The translations under genes were made by a program, and so were the position numbers. The notes beneath the pieces are model-generated. The model had not been told where the DNA came from, ran no database searches, and was given only the letters and a program-made list of their open reading frames with translations. A stretch of DNA of 59,454 nucleotides from Elusimicrobiota bacterium (GTDB lineage: Bacteria > Elusimicrobiota > Elusimicrobia > UBA1565 > UBA9628): contig PLZD01000067.1 of NCBI GenBank assembly GCA_003151975.1, positions 65,143 through 124,596 on the forward strand, given 5' to 3'. Shown here in pieces: positions 1 through 8,713 of the stretch (the stretch's first letter is position 1; each line of letters opens with the position of its first letter).

Positions 1-1327
1 CGAGAACGCTCTGCACGCCGTCGATGGTCTTGAGCCAGTCGTCGGCCTGGAGAGCGTTGATGGCGGCCGCGTCGTTGGCCTTGATCGTCTTGAGTTTCTT
101 GTCGTAGTCTTCGCCGCGCCGCTTGTAGGCGTCGCGGCCGTTTTGGTCGACGGGCGCGCGAGCGATGGCGTCGAGGAGTTCCGGGCTCAGGAAGCCCTCC
201 TGCTCCGTCACGCGTTGGAGTTCCTCCTCGAGCGAGGCGACCGTGATCCAGCGGGCCGCCTCTTTTTGCTCCGCGCCCAGCGACATGATCATCGCGCGGG
301 AAATCTTCATGGGATCGCGCGCGGGACCTGCGGTCGCGTCAAACCCCGCGACGGCGGAAAGCGCGCGCTCGAGCGCGGCCTGACGCGCCGCGAAGCTCTC
401 CGGCAGCTTGATGCCCTTGGCCGCGGCGTCGGCCTTGAGCTTGGCCTCGACGGCCGGATCGAGCAGCTGGCTCTGGTTGAATTCCTTTTCGCGCCCGAGG
501 GCTTTTGCGAGCGCGTAATTCATCTCGAGGCGCAGGCGGTCTTGCAGATTCTTGATGTCGTACTTGTTCCCGTAGGACGGATAGCTCAGCGTCTCGTAGT
601 CGAGTTTTCCCGTCTCGATAAGCTTGGGCGCGCCCGGCACGCGGCGCTGATTTAACGAGGACTGCAGGGCCTGCAGTTGCGGGGAATAGCCGTGGAGATT
701 TCCGCCGCTGAGGCGGTTGAAATAGGAATTGTCGAAGCCGCCCTGGCCCACGACGCCGCCTTTGGAGTTCTTGGGACCCTCGAGCTGCTGCGTGATGATC
801 TTGCCGGATTGATTTCCCTGGCCGAGGAACATCGTGTTGAGCAGTTCGCGCTGCTCCTCGTCGGCAAGGTTTGCTCCATTCTTGTTCATGAGCTTGGAAT
901 CCAGCCCCGACTTCCTGAGCCGGCCGAAGAGGCCCTTCTTCGAGTTCGTGTTGAACTCAAGTTTGGGGCCCGAGGTCTGCAGCGCGGAATTTTCGAAATC
1001 GTGCGTGCCCATCTTCTCGTCGCCGGCCAGGCCGAGGGCGAGCATCGCGGCCGTGTCGGCGTTGCTCTTGACCCAGGCCAGCACCTCCTGCTGGCGCGTG
1101 TCCGCGTCGGGCGCCTGCGTGATGCGCCGCGAGAGTTTCGAGCCCGAGATGCGCAAGGCGACTCCGGCGGCGATCTGGTCGTCCTCGAGTATTTTCTGCT
1201 TGATCGTGTCGATGGCGTACTGCTCGTCGACCTGGCCTTGCGATTGCCCCTGCGCGCCGCCCGGGTCGTTTCCGAACTGCGCGGACGCGGGTGCTACCAG
1301 CAGGCAGAGGGCCAAGACGGTCCTCAT
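1..1327 (-). CDS. secreted protein of unknown function, partial (3' end outside window)
   Basis: The frame stays open from an ATG at 1327 to the window edge, so 442 codons are visible and the C-terminus is missing. The N-terminus MRTVLALCLLVAPASAQ is a clear signal peptide, so the product is periplasmic or outer-membrane associated. The mature part is hydrophilic, Gln/Asn- and charge-rich, with long helical stretches and no motif I recognise. The start overlaps the stop of the upstream gene as ATGA, so it is translationally coupled and is the last visible gene of the operon that begins with the histidine kinase. Function unknown; the reading frame itself is well supported. Confidence 0.8.
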   Translation of the reverse strand, partial: MRTVLALCLLVAPASAQFGNDPGGAQGQSQGQVDEQYAIDTIKQKILEDDQIAAGVALRISGSKLSRRITQAPDADTRQQEVLAWVKSNADTAAMLALGLAGDEKMGTHDFENSALQTSGPKLEFNTNSKKGLFGRLRKSGLDSKLMNKNGANLADEEQRELLNTMFLGQGNQSGKIITQQLEGPKNSKGGVVGQGGFDNSYFNRLSGGNLHGYSPQLQALQSSLNQRRVPGAPKLIETGKLDYETLSYPSYGNKYDIKNLQDRLRLEMNYALAKALGREKEFNQSQLLDPAVEAKLKADAAAKGIKLPESFAARQAALERALSAVAGFDATAGPARDPMKISRAMIMSLGAEQKEAARWITVASLEEELQRVTEQEGFLSPELLDAIARAPVDQNGRDAYKRRGEDYDKKLKTIKANDAAAINALQADDWLKTIDGVQSVL

Positions 1328-2109
1328 GGCTTGGCCGGGGCGTTGAAGTCGAAGACGAGCTTCTTATTGGAAAAGACCTTGCCGTCGTCGGTGATGCGCG
1401 CGCTGCCCAGATAAAGATCGCCCGAGGCGATGTCCTTGCGCGACTGCTTCTTGATGTTGAGAAAAGTGTGCGTCGCGCTTTGGTCGGGCACGATCCACTT
1501 GATCATCGCATAGGCGCCGTTCTTGGTCAGCGTCGCCGTCTCGACGCGCGCCAAGGGACCCGCCTCGATGATTTTCGCGCCGAGATAATAACGCACCGAG
1601 GCGATCCAGCCTTTTTCTTTGCGTTCGAGCACGATGAAGGTTTCGCCGTCGGCCGAGAAGTGCAGAGGCTCCTGGCCCTCGGGCGCGTCAGCCTCGTTGG
1701 TTTCCCAAAGGGGTTTGGAGTCCGTGCCGTAAACGCGCAGGAAGGTTTGCGATTTAAGGACCTTGGACTTGGAGGCGTTCCAGGTCACGGTCTTGTCGAA
1801 GCTGTAGGCGAAGCGCCCGTTGTCGGAGACGCCGCCGGTCACCTCGCGGATGATCGCCTTGCCGGAGCTTGTGTCCTCGGACTGCGTCAGTGGAATTTCG
1901 GAAGCGATGTCGCCATCGCCGAGACGGAAGAGCAGCGCCGTCCTTTGATGCGACCACGCCGCCGACGAGGCGAACACGACGGAGAGCGTCGTGGTGTCGG
2001 CGGCCACCGGAGCATCTTCCTGCGCATTTATCCGCGCTGGCGCGGATATGTTCAGCAGAACCGCAAAAACAAGCTCAGTCGTGGGAGGCCTCCACTTTGA
2101 CTTCGACAT
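1324..2109 (-). CDS. secreted protein of unknown function, beta-rich
   Basis: A 261-residue protein. A hydrophobic stretch around residues 13-29, ending in a possible Ala-x-Ala-type cleavage site near INAQ, suggests export. The rest is rich in short beta-type segments with recurring Ser/Asp-Gly turns (DNGRFAYSF, ADGETFIVL, KNGAYAMI, DDGKVFSN), which hints at a small beta-propeller, but I cannot name a family. It overlaps the preceding PrcB-like gene by 35 nt, and its own stop forms an ATGA overlap with the next gene. Position in the operon and export signal suggest an envelope role; anything more would be a guess. Confidence 0.75.
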   Translation of the reverse strand: MSKSKWRPPTTELVFAVLLNISAPARINAQEDAPVAADTTTLSVVFASSAAWSHQRTALLFRLGDGDIASEIPLTQSEDTSSGKAIIREVTGGVSDNGRFAYSFDKTVTWNASKSKVLKSQTFLRVYGTDSKPLWETNEADAPEGQEPLHFSADGETFIVLERKEKGWIASVRYYLGAKIIEAGPLARVETATLTKNGAYAMIKWIVPDQSATHTFLNIKKQSRKDIASGDLYLGSARITDDGKVFSNKKLVFDFNAPAKP

Positions 2110-2557
2110 CGTCGCCGGCTTTGGATTTCTTAAAAAGCTTGATGGCGTAGGGCTGCGTCAGCGCCTCGATCGCCATGCCCGAAGGCTTCTTGACTTTGTA
2201 GCTGAGCGAGATGTTTTCCAGCTTCGGAGCCTCGACGGGACCTGTTGTCATCACGACGACCTTCGGTTCGCCCCATGCGACGGAGTATCCTCCCGTCGGC
2301 TTGGTGCCGAGAAAGATTGCCACCGCGAAATAGTTTTTAAAATCGGCGGCTGGGGCGGGCTTGCCGATCTTCGCCCACAAAGCCTTCCATTCGTCCTCCG
2401 CCCTGATCACGGCCTGCTCCGGTTTATCGACGGGGGAAAACGAGCCGTTCCATTCCATGGTAGGTTTCTCCTTCTTTGTTTTTTTCGCCGAGGAATCCGC
2501 CGCGAACGCCGGCGCGATGACCGTCGCGCACAAGAGCAGAGCCAGAAACTTATTCAT
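2075..2557 (-). CDS. secreted PrcB C-terminal-like domain protein
   Basis: A 160-residue protein starting MNKFLALLLCATVIAPAFAA, a textbook signal peptide, which fixes the start at 2557 although the frame extends upstream. After a Lys-rich linker it carries one domain with the pattern EDEWKALW ... FKNYFAVAIFLGTKPTGGYSV, which matches the PrcB C-terminal domain family (first described beside the Treponema PrcA protease). The start overlaps the tldD stop by 8 nt. In Treponema, PrcB stabilises a secreted protease; here the neighbours are TldD and unknown secreted proteins, and a Prc-type protease is encoded 20 kb away. The role as protease partner is inference. Confidence 0.75.
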   Translation of the reverse strand: MNKFLALLLCATVIAPAFAADSSAKKTKKEKPTMEWNGSFSPVDKPEQAVIRAEDEWKALWAKIGKPAPAADFKNYFAVAIFLGTKPTGGYSVAWGEPKVVVMTTGPVEAPKLENISLSYKVKKPSGMAIEALTQPYAIKLFKKSKAGDDVEVKVEASHD

Positions 2558-3938
2558 GAAGGCCTCCGATGAGGATTTTGGGAATGCGCAGAGTCGGCTG
2601 GCCGTCGCCGACGGGCACGCCTTGGCCGTCCTTGCCGCAGGTGCCGATGCCCCAGCCCATGTCCCAGCCGACCTTGTCGATCGACTTGAGCACGTCGGGG
2701 CCGATGCCGAGGAGATTTGCGTCGCGCACGAGGCGCTTGATCTTGCCGTCCTCGACCCAGAAGCCCTCGTCGACTTCAAAGACGAACTCGCCGGTCGCCG
2801 TGTTGACCTGGCCGCCGCCCATGCGCGTGACGAAGATGCCCGCCTTGAGGCTCTTCAGTATCTCGCGGGGGTCGTCTTTTCCGGGCGCGATGTAGAGGTT
2901 CGACATGCGCGGGATGGGCCGGCAGGCGAAAGATTCGCGCCGGCCGTGGCCGTTGGAGGATTTGCCTTCCTTCATGGCGCTGACGCGGTCATAAAGGTAG
3001 TCGACGAGCACGCCGTTCTTGACCAGCGGCGTGGCCTTGGCCTCGATGCCCTCGTCGTCGTAGCGGAAGCTGCCGCGGTAAAAGGGCAAGGTCGGGTCGT
3101 CGATCACGGTGATGTTCTCGGGCCCGACGACTTTGCCGATTTTGCCGATGTAGTGCGGGCTTGAGCCTTCCTGCACATGGTCGACCTCGAGCGAATGACC
3201 GATGGCTTCGTGGATGAAGGTGCCGCCGGCCGAGGATGAGAGCACGATGGGCATCTCGCCGGCCTTGGCCTTGGGCGCGCGCAGTTTGGCCAGCGCGCGG
3301 GCGGCCGCGGCCTTGGCGGCCAGGTGGGGGTCGGAGTCCTCGAGGATTTCCCAGCCCTTGAGGCCGCCGATGACCTCGTGGCCCGTTTGCAGAATGCCGC
3401 CGTCTTCCGCGATCACGTTGGCCGCGAAAAGCACCGTGGTGCGCTCCTCGCGCCGGTTGGCGCCCTCGGAATTGATGATGACGATGTCGCGGCGGCGCTC
3501 GGCCAGGCTCAGTGAGACCTGGCGGATGAACGGGAACTCCGCGCGGATCTCGCGGTCGATGCTTTGCAGGAGCGCGATCTTGCGCTCGAGCGCGATCTCG
3601 CCGGGATCGATGCGCACCGGGTGCCGCCAAAAGCTTTGGGCGCCGAGCGTGACGGGAGTAGACTTTGATCCCGGGCCGAGCAGGCCTTTGCGCAGGTGCG
3701 CCGCACCCGCCGGGGTCAAGTCTTGGGCGCTGCCCTGCAAAGTCTCGATGGCGTCGCCGTTCTTGCGCAGGAAGCGCAGCCCCAGCCCATGATCGGAGGA
3801 GGCGGCGATGTCCTCGACGCGCGAGTCCTCAAACCGAATGGAGGCAGACTCCGAACTCTCGAAGAACGCCTCGCCGTAATCGGCGCCGCCGAGGTACGGG
3901 GCGAACTCGTCGGCCTTCACGGAGGGCAGCAAACTCAT
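2550..3938 (-). CDS. tldD: TldD-family metalloprotease
   Basis: A 462-residue protein, normal length for TldD. It has the zinc-binding signature HEAIGH at residues 243-248, followed by SLEVD, within the usual context SSSAGGTFIHEAIGHSLEVD. TldD usually works as a TldD/TldE(PmbA) heterodimer that degrades unfolded peptides through the cleft between the subunits and matures some peptides. No tldE/pmbA is visible in this window. The ATG overlaps the stop of the sensor kinase gene upstream as ATGA, and the gene is followed directly by a PrcB-like secreted protein. The product is expected in the cytoplasm; no signal peptide is seen. Confidence 0.93.
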   Translation of the reverse strand: MSLLPSVKADEFAPYLGGADYGEAFFESSESASIRFEDSRVEDIAASSDHGLGLRFLRKNGDAIETLQGSAQDLTPAGAAHLRKGLLGPGSKSTPVTLGAQSFWRHPVRIDPGEIALERKIALLQSIDREIRAEFPFIRQVSLSLAERRRDIVIINSEGANRREERTTVLFAANVIAEDGGILQTGHEVIGGLKGWEILEDSDPHLAAKAAAARALAKLRAPKAKAGEMPIVLSSSAGGTFIHEAIGHSLEVDHVQEGSSPHYIGKIGKVVGPENITVIDDPTLPFYRGSFRYDDEGIEAKATPLVKNGVLVDYLYDRVSAMKEGKSSNGHGRRESFACRPIPRMSNLYIAPGKDDPREILKSLKAGIFVTRMGGGQVNTATGEFVFEVDEGFWVEDGKIKRLVRDANLLGIGPDVLKSIDKVGWDMGWGIGTCGKDGQGVPVGDGQPTLRIPKILIGGLHE

Positions 3939-5506
3939 GCTTTCCTCGGCAGGATGACGGTGAAGGTGGAGCCTTTGCCCAGCGTCGAGTCGAGCTCGAG
4001 TTTTCCGCCGTGGCTCTCGACGACTTTCTTGATGTAGGGCAGTCCCAGGCCCCAGCCGTCGACCTGGCCCGTGAAAAAAGTCTCGATCTGGTGGAAGGCG
4101 CTGAAGATCTTGTCGCGGTCCTCGGGCGGGATGCCGGGGCCGGTGTCGCGGATTTTAAGCACGGCCTTTTTCTCGAGCGTTTCGACCCAGAGTTCCACTT
4201 TTCGCTTGGGCTTCACGTCGAACTTGACGCCGTTCTCGATGAGATTTTTGACGACCTCGCGCATCTGGCCCTTGTCGACGACGACGATGACGCCGGGGGC
4301 GCCTGTGTACTCGACCTCGGCGTTCTTGCCCAGCAGCCAGGACTGCAGGTCTTTGGTCGCGGAGGCCACGAGCTCGTCGACCGCAATCGGGGTGAGCTCG
4401 ATGGTGTGGTCGGGATTTTCCAGCGTCGTGTAGCGCAGCAGGCGCTCGACGAGGTCGCCGAGCTTCTTGCCCTGCTCCGAGATCGTCTCGACGGCCTTGA
4501 ACTGCAGGGGCGTCGGCGGCGTCTCCTTGAATTCCTCGAGCAGGATGTCGGAGTAGCCGATCACCGCCGACAGCGGCGTCTTGAGCTTGTGCGAGATCAA
4601 GGAGAGGAAAGTGCGCTTGAGCTTCTCTTTCTTGCGCGCCTCGGTCTCGTCGCGGAAGACGCACAGCCAGCCCGATTGCGCGCCGGTCTGTCCTCCTTGG
4701 GCGAGCGGATCGCTGACGACGAGATTGACGAGCGTGCCCGCGAGTATGAGTTCCTTGCCCTCGAGGCGCGTGGCGGTGAAAGGCACCGCGGCGCGGCGGC
4801 TGGCCAGCACGTCGTTCAACGGCGGCGAGACGGTCATGTCCTTGAGACAATTCTGCAGGGTCGAGAGTTCCGCGGGCAGGCTCAACAGCTTGCGCGCCGC
4901 TCCGTTGGCCAGCAGCACGCGCCAGTCCCCGTCGCAGAGCACGGCCCCGTCGGCCATCTCGGTAAACACCGTGCCGAGCTTCGATTTCTCTTCGATCAAA
5001 GACGAGAAGAGCCGCGCGTTCTCGATGGAGACCGCGGCCTGCGAGGCGAAGGCCTCGAAAAGCTTGGCGTCCTGCTCGGAGAACGCCCCGTCGATCTTGT
5101 TGATGGCCTCGACGACGCCCAAAAGGCGCCCCTTGATCATCATGGGCACGGCTAAAATCGACTTGGTCGTAAATCCCGTGGTCTGGTCCATCATCGGCGA
5201 CCAGCGCGGGTCCGATTTGGGCTCACTGATGATTTCGGATTTGCGGCTCTGCGCCACGGTGCCCGCGATGCCCTGGCCCAGCTTGAGCCGGACTTTGGCG
5301 GCCTCGGGGCCGAGGTCGAGCGCCACGTCGAAATAAAGCTCGTTGGTCTTCTCGTCGAGGAGCAGCAAGGAGGCTTGCTCGGCGCCGACGACCCGGGAGG
5401 CCAGGCGCAGAATGGTCACCAAAAGCTCGTTGATGTCGAGCTTGGAGGACAAAAGCTGGCCCATCTCGAGTATGAGCTCGAGGGTCTCGGATTGGCTTTG
5501 CGCCAT
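3935..5506 (-). CDS. GAF-domain sensor histidine kinase
   Basis: A 523-residue soluble kinase starting MAQSQSETLEL. A GAF domain spans about 20-170, a PAS-like segment about 175-285, then HisKA with phospho-acceptor His306 in LISHKLKTPL and an HATPase_c domain with NLIENGVKF (N box), DTGPGIP (G1) and GWGLGLPYI (G2). There is no membrane segment, so it senses an internal ligand or partner. A GTG at 5512 is possible, but ATG 5506 lies exactly 6 nt after a TACTTT box, matching the leaderless pattern seen elsewhere here. It heads an operon with tldD and three secreted proteins; no response regulator gene is adjacent. Confidence 0.93.
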   Translation of the reverse strand: MAQSQSETLELILEMGQLLSSKLDINELLVTILRLASRVVGAEQASLLLLDEKTNELYFDVALDLGPEAAKVRLKLGQGIAGTVAQSRKSEIISEPKSDPRWSPMMDQTTGFTTKSILAVPMMIKGRLLGVVEAINKIDGAFSEQDAKLFEAFASQAAVSIENARLFSSLIEEKSKLGTVFTEMADGAVLCDGDWRVLLANGAARKLLSLPAELSTLQNCLKDMTVSPPLNDVLASRRAAVPFTATRLEGKELILAGTLVNLVVSDPLAQGGQTGAQSGWLCVFRDETEARKKEKLKRTFLSLISHKLKTPLSAVIGYSDILLEEFKETPPTPLQFKAVETISEQGKKLGDLVERLLRYTTLENPDHTIELTPIAVDELVASATKDLQSWLLGKNAEVEYTGAPGVIVVVDKGQMREVVKNLIENGVKFDVKPKRKVELWVETLEKKAVLKIRDTGPGIPPEDRDKIFSAFHQIETFFTGQVDGWGLGLPYIKKVVESHGGKLELDSTLGKGSTFTVILPRKA

Positions 5507-5512
5507 TGGCAC

Positions 5513-5518
5513 AAAGTA
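5513..5518 (-). promoter_or_regulatory. -10 box of a leaderless promoter for the kinase-tldD operon
   Basis: TACTTT on the minus strand ends 6 nt before ATG 5506. With a start site 6-7 nt below the box the mRNA would begin at the start codon. No convincing -35 box is visible. Inferred from the pattern repeated at many genes here. Confidence 0.5.
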
Positions 5519-5592
5519 CCAAATTGCCGCTCATGCGGGAAGGCGCTACCCCGGGCCGCCGTCTCAAACGCGTTTTGAGATTTGTATGGGAG

Positions 5593-5620
5593 GGTTTTGT
5601 CACCAAAGAGTGACAAAACC
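5593..5620 (-). terminator. perfect 11-bp inverted repeat, possible terminator or operator
   Basis: GGTTTTGTCAC and GTGACAAAACC flank a 6-nt loop. It lies between the stop of the YdjM-like gene and the kinase promoter, all on the minus strand. There is no T-tract on either side, so a Rho-independent terminator is only one option; an operator about 75 bp above the kinase promoter is the other. Confidence 0.4.
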
Positions 5621-5651
5621 TCCGACGGAAGAATTGAAATTCTACCGGGGA

Positions 5652-6590
5652 CTACGGCGTGTGAGTGGGTTTGGCGGAGTCCGCGGGATCGGCGAGGAAC
5701 CGGAATTGAAAGCCGCGCTGGCGCGGGAAGACCAGGGAGCGGAAGCGGATGTCGTAGGCGTCCACTTCGTCGCCGTTGCAAAGCCACACGGGTGCCTTGA
5801 AGAAGGTGTCGATTCTTTGGCCAAGCGGCGACTGGCGCGCCTTCAAAACGCGCGGATCGTTCGGTGATGTCGAGATGTGTTCTTTAAGTTCGGCCGTTTC
5901 GTACAAGAGGTGATTGTGGATCAAGTAGAGCTCATAGTCATCACCGTAGCGCATTACTCCGCGCCATCGGTGAGGCCCAAGGGGCTCGGGGAAAACATAC
6001 GAGAAGTCGGGAGGTTGATAGCCATGCCGATTTTCTTCCTCATAAGCTAGGCTGCTGCCAGCGGCAGCGCGGTTCGCGAAGCACAAGACGAGGTACGCGG
6101 CGACGGCGGCCATCGAGTACCGAAAATAGCGCTGACGCTTTTCAGGATCAAGATATCGCGTCGCGATCAAGGGCGCGATAAGCAGGGCGAGCAGGATTAG
6201 ATCGACGATGAACACGGCGGCAAACTCGGGCCGCCACGACGAGAACGGCCAAAGCACGACGACGCCGAAGGAATTGACTAGGTCGAAGAAGACGTGCACC
6301 GCCGCGCCAAGAAGGCAAAGCCCGAACAGCGTGCCGAATTTCTGGTGCGGGTATTTCTTCTTGAAAATCCAAGCCAGCCCCGCCGCCCAAACCGGGAACA
6401 AGAAAATCGAATGGCCAAACGTCCGGCGCAAAGTGATCGCGGCGGGGTCGCGCCAGAGCATGACGGCCGCGTCGATGTCGGGCAGGTTCGACGACCAGGC
6501 CAGCACGGGCACGGCTTCGGGCCCGACGCGCTTGCGAAAGAACGCGTTGGCCATGCCGACGCCCACCAGCGTGTGTGTGACGTTATCCAA
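5652..6590 (-). CDS. YdjM/YbcI-like membrane-bound metal-dependent hydrolase (DUF457)
   Basis: A 312-residue protein beginning MDNVTHTLVGVGMAN, the standard N-terminus of the YdjM/DUF457 family, with the family motifs LPDIDA (residues around 53-58), RTFGHSI and AAVHVFFDLVNSFG that supply Asp/His metal ligands. Four to five hydrophobic segments place it in the inner membrane; the C-terminal third is soluble. The codon used for the first Met is TTG at 6590, chosen because family members begin exactly there. An 11-codon mini-ORF ends across this TTG (see 6583-6618), so translation may be coupled. The substrate of the family is not established. Confidence 0.85.
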   Translation of the reverse strand: MDNVTHTLVGVGMANAFFRKRVGPEAVPVLAWSSNLPDIDAAVMLWRDPAAITLRRTFGHSIFLFPVWAAGLAWIFKKKYPHQKFGTLFGLCLLGAAVHVFFDLVNSFGVVVLWPFSSWRPEFAAVFIVDLILLALLIAPLIATRYLDPEKRQRYFRYSMAAVAAYLVLCFANRAAAGSSLAYEEENRHGYQPPDFSYVFPEPLGPHRWRGVMRYGDDYELYLIHNHLLYETAELKEHISTSPNDPRVLKARQSPLGQRIDTFFKAPVWLCNGDEVDAYDIRFRSLVFPRQRGFQFRFLADPADSAKPTHTP

Positions 6591-6618
6591 CGCGCGGGAG
6601 GGTCTCCAAGACCGGCAT
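6583..6618 (-). CDS. candidate 11-codon leader ORF coupled to the YdjM-like gene
   Basis: ATG at 6618 begins MPVLETLPRVG and stops with TAA at 6583-6585. The stop overlaps the TTG start of the hydrolase gene by 8 nt (TTGGATAA). ATG 6618 sits exactly 6 nt below a perfect TATAAT, so ribosomes would load on this mini-ORF first and re-initiate at the TTG. Seen: the box, the short frame and the overlap. Inferred: that it is translated. Confidence 0.4.
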   Translation of the reverse strand: MPVLETLPRVG

Positions 6619-6624
6619 GAGAAA

Positions 6625-6634
6625 ATTATATCAT
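6625..6634. promoter_or_regulatory. overlapping divergent -10 boxes
   Basis: TATAAT on the minus strand (6625-6630) serves the mini-ORF/YdjM side. TATCAT on the plus strand (6629-6634) lies 18 nt before the M13 peptidase ATG, which has its own GAGGTGA ribosome site at 6643-6649. The two promoters share the same AT-rich core, so polymerase binding should be mutually exclusive. Confidence 0.5.
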
Positions 6635-6652
6635 TGGCGCACGAGGTGAACG

Positions 6653-8662
6653 ATGAACATCATTTTCTTTGCCGCCGCTCTCATTAATTTCTCTTGGGCC
6701 GCGACCCCTGCGATCCCCGCCGCCACGCCCGGCTTCGACCCGACGGCGCTCGATCGCACGGCCGACCCCTGCGGCAATTTTTTCCAGTTCGCCTGCGGCG
6801 GGTGGCTGGCCAAGAACGAGATCCCGGCCGACCAGAGCAGCTGGGGGCGCTTTCGCGAGCTGACCGAGCGCAACCGCGAGACCTTGCACGGCATTCTGGA
6901 GGCCGCCGCGAAGGATGACGCCAAGCCCGACGCCCTCGACCGCAAGATCGGCGACTACTACGCCTCGTGCATGGACGAGGGCGCCATCGAAGCCAAGGGC
7001 CTCGAGCCGCTGCGAATGGAACTCGGCCGCATCGAGCGCAGCACGCCGGCCGACCTCACCGACGCCATCGCGCACCTGCATTCGATCGGCGTTGCCGCGG
7101 CTTGGTCCTTCAGCGCGGATCAGGACTACAGCGACGCGTCGAAAATGGTCGCCGAGGCCGATCAGGGGGGGCTTGGCCTTCCCGATCGCGACTACTATCT
7201 CAAGACCGACGCCAAATCCGAGGAGCAAAGACGCCAGTACGTCGAGCACGTCTACAAGATGCTGAGACTTGCCGGCGAGTACGAACAGCAAGCCGCCGCC
7301 GACGCCGAGACCGTGCTGCGCTTCGAGTCGCGCATGGCCAAGGCCTCGCAAGATTTGGTGTTTCGCCGCGACCCCGAGCACCTCTACCACCGGATGAAGG
7401 TCACCGAGCTTTCTAAGATCGCGCCGCTGCTGCAGTGGGACCGCTATTTCGCCGACATCGAGGCGCCGATGTTCTCCGAGCTCAACGTGGTCGCGCCTGA
7501 GTACTTAAAAGAGCTGAGCGCCATGACCACCGGCGTGCCGTGGCCCGAGTGGCAGGCCTATCTGCGCTGGCACCTCGTGCACTCGCAGGCCGCGATGCTG
7601 CCCAAGGCCTTCGTCGATGAGGACTTCGACTTTTACGGCAAGAAGCTTTCCGGCGCCAAGGAGCTCAAAGCCCGCTGGAAGCGCTGCGTCGAATCCACCG
7701 ACGGCGTTCTGGGAGAAGCCCTGGGCCGCCGTTACGTCGAGAAGACTTTCGGCGCCGCGGGCAAGCAGCGCACGAGCAAAATGGTCAAAGCCATTGAAAG
7801 CGCTCTCGAGGTCGACCTGAAATCGCTCGAGTGGATGACGCCCAAGACGAAGAGGGAGGCGCTCTCCAAGTTCAACGCGATCGCCAACAAGATCGGCTAT
7901 CCCGACAAGTGGCGCGACTACTCGTCCTACGAGGTCGTGCGGGGCGACGCGCTGGGCAACCTCACGCGCGGGCGCGCCTTCGAGGACAAGCGGCGTCTGG
8001 CGAAGATCGGCAAACCCGTCGACCGCAAGGAATGGGATATGACGCCGCCGACGGTCAACGCCTACTACAACCCGCAGATGAACGACATCAACTTCCCCGC
8101 GGGAATTTTGCAGCCTCCCTTCTACGACAATGCCTTGGATGACGCGATCAACTTCGGCGCGATCGGTGCGGTCATCGGCCACGAGCTGACGCACGGGTTC
8201 GATGACGAAGGCCGCAAGTTCGACGGCAAAGGAAACCTGCATGATTGGTGGACGTCGGACGACGCCAAGGCCTTCGACGGCCGCGAGCAGTGCCTCGTCG
8301 ACGAGTACGCGGGCTTTACCGCGGTGGGCGACGTCAAGCTCAACGGCAAGCTGACCTTGGGCGAGAACACGGCCGACAACGGCGGCCTGCGCATCGCCAT
8401 GATGGCCCTCCAGGCGTTAAAAGGGAAGAACGCGCCGATTGACGGCTTCACGCCGGATCAGCGGCTTTTCCTAGGCTGGGGACAGATCTGGTGCGAGAAG
8501 CGCACGGACGAGTCCATGCGCATGCTGGCGCTGACCAATCCGCACTCGCCGGGGCGCTACCGCGTCAACGGCGTGGTCTCCAACATGCCGGAATTCTTCA
8601 AGGCCTTCGACTGCCCGGCCAACGCCCCGATGGCGAAGGCCGTGCAGTGCCGGGTCTGGTAG
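6653..8662 (+). CDS. M13 (neprilysin/PepO family) metallopeptidase, secreted
   Basis: A 669-residue zinc endopeptidase with a signal peptide (MNIIFFAAALINFSWAA). The N-terminal family landmark DPCGNFFQFACGGW is present. The catalytic site is complete: HELTH at 510-514 and the third zinc ligand in ENTAD at 571-575. The conserved NPQMNDINFPAGILQPPFY segment that lines the substrate site is also present. The C-terminus ends CRVW, the usual M13 ending with the disulfide-forming Cys. Length fits the family. The start is supported by a GAGGTGA ribosome site 4 nt upstream. It probably cleaves peptides in the periplasm; another secreted metallopeptidase gene follows. Confidence 0.96.
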   Translation: MNIIFFAAALINFSWAATPAIPAATPGFDPTALDRTADPCGNFFQFACGGWLAKNEIPADQSSWGRFRELTERNRETLHGILEAAAKDDAKPDALDRKIGDYYASCMDEGAIEAKGLEPLRMELGRIERSTPADLTDAIAHLHSIGVAAAWSFSADQDYSDASKMVAEADQGGLGLPDRDYYLKTDAKSEEQRRQYVEHVYKMLRLAGEYEQQAAADAETVLRFESRMAKASQDLVFRRDPEHLYHRMKVTELSKIAPLLQWDRYFADIEAPMFSELNVVAPEYLKELSAMTTGVPWPEWQAYLRWHLVHSQAAMLPKAFVDEDFDFYGKKLSGAKELKARWKRCVESTDGVLGEALGRRYVEKTFGAAGKQRTSKMVKAIESALEVDLKSLEWMTPKTKREALSKFNAIANKIGYPDKWRDYSSYEVVRGDALGNLTRGRAFEDKRRLAKIGKPVDRKEWDMTPPTVNAYYNPQMNDINFPAGILQPPFYDNALDDAINFGAIGAVIGHELTHGFDDEGRKFDGKGNLHDWWTSDDAKAFDGREQCLVDEYAGFTAVGDVKLNGKLTLGENTADNGGLRIAMMALQALKGKNAPIDGFTPDQRLFLGWGQIWCEKRTDESMRMLALTNPHSPGRYRVNGVVSNMPEFFKAFDCPANAPMAKAVQCRVW

Positions 8663-8697
8663 GTCCAAAGGCCCCTGCGCTAAGGGAGGGCTTTCCT

Positions 8698-8703
8698 TAT
8701 AAT
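8698..8703 (+). promoter_or_regulatory. -10 box for the DUF4344 peptidase
   Basis: A perfect TATAAT ends 10 nt before ATG 8714; the expected start site leaves a 3-5 nt leader with no ribosome site. Confidence 0.5.
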
Positions 8704-8713
8704 TAGCCATAGC

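Noticed and set aside
3665-5155. 496-codon plus-strand frame opposite the kinase and tldD
   Set aside because: Both genes on the minus strand have clear conserved motifs; this frame has none.
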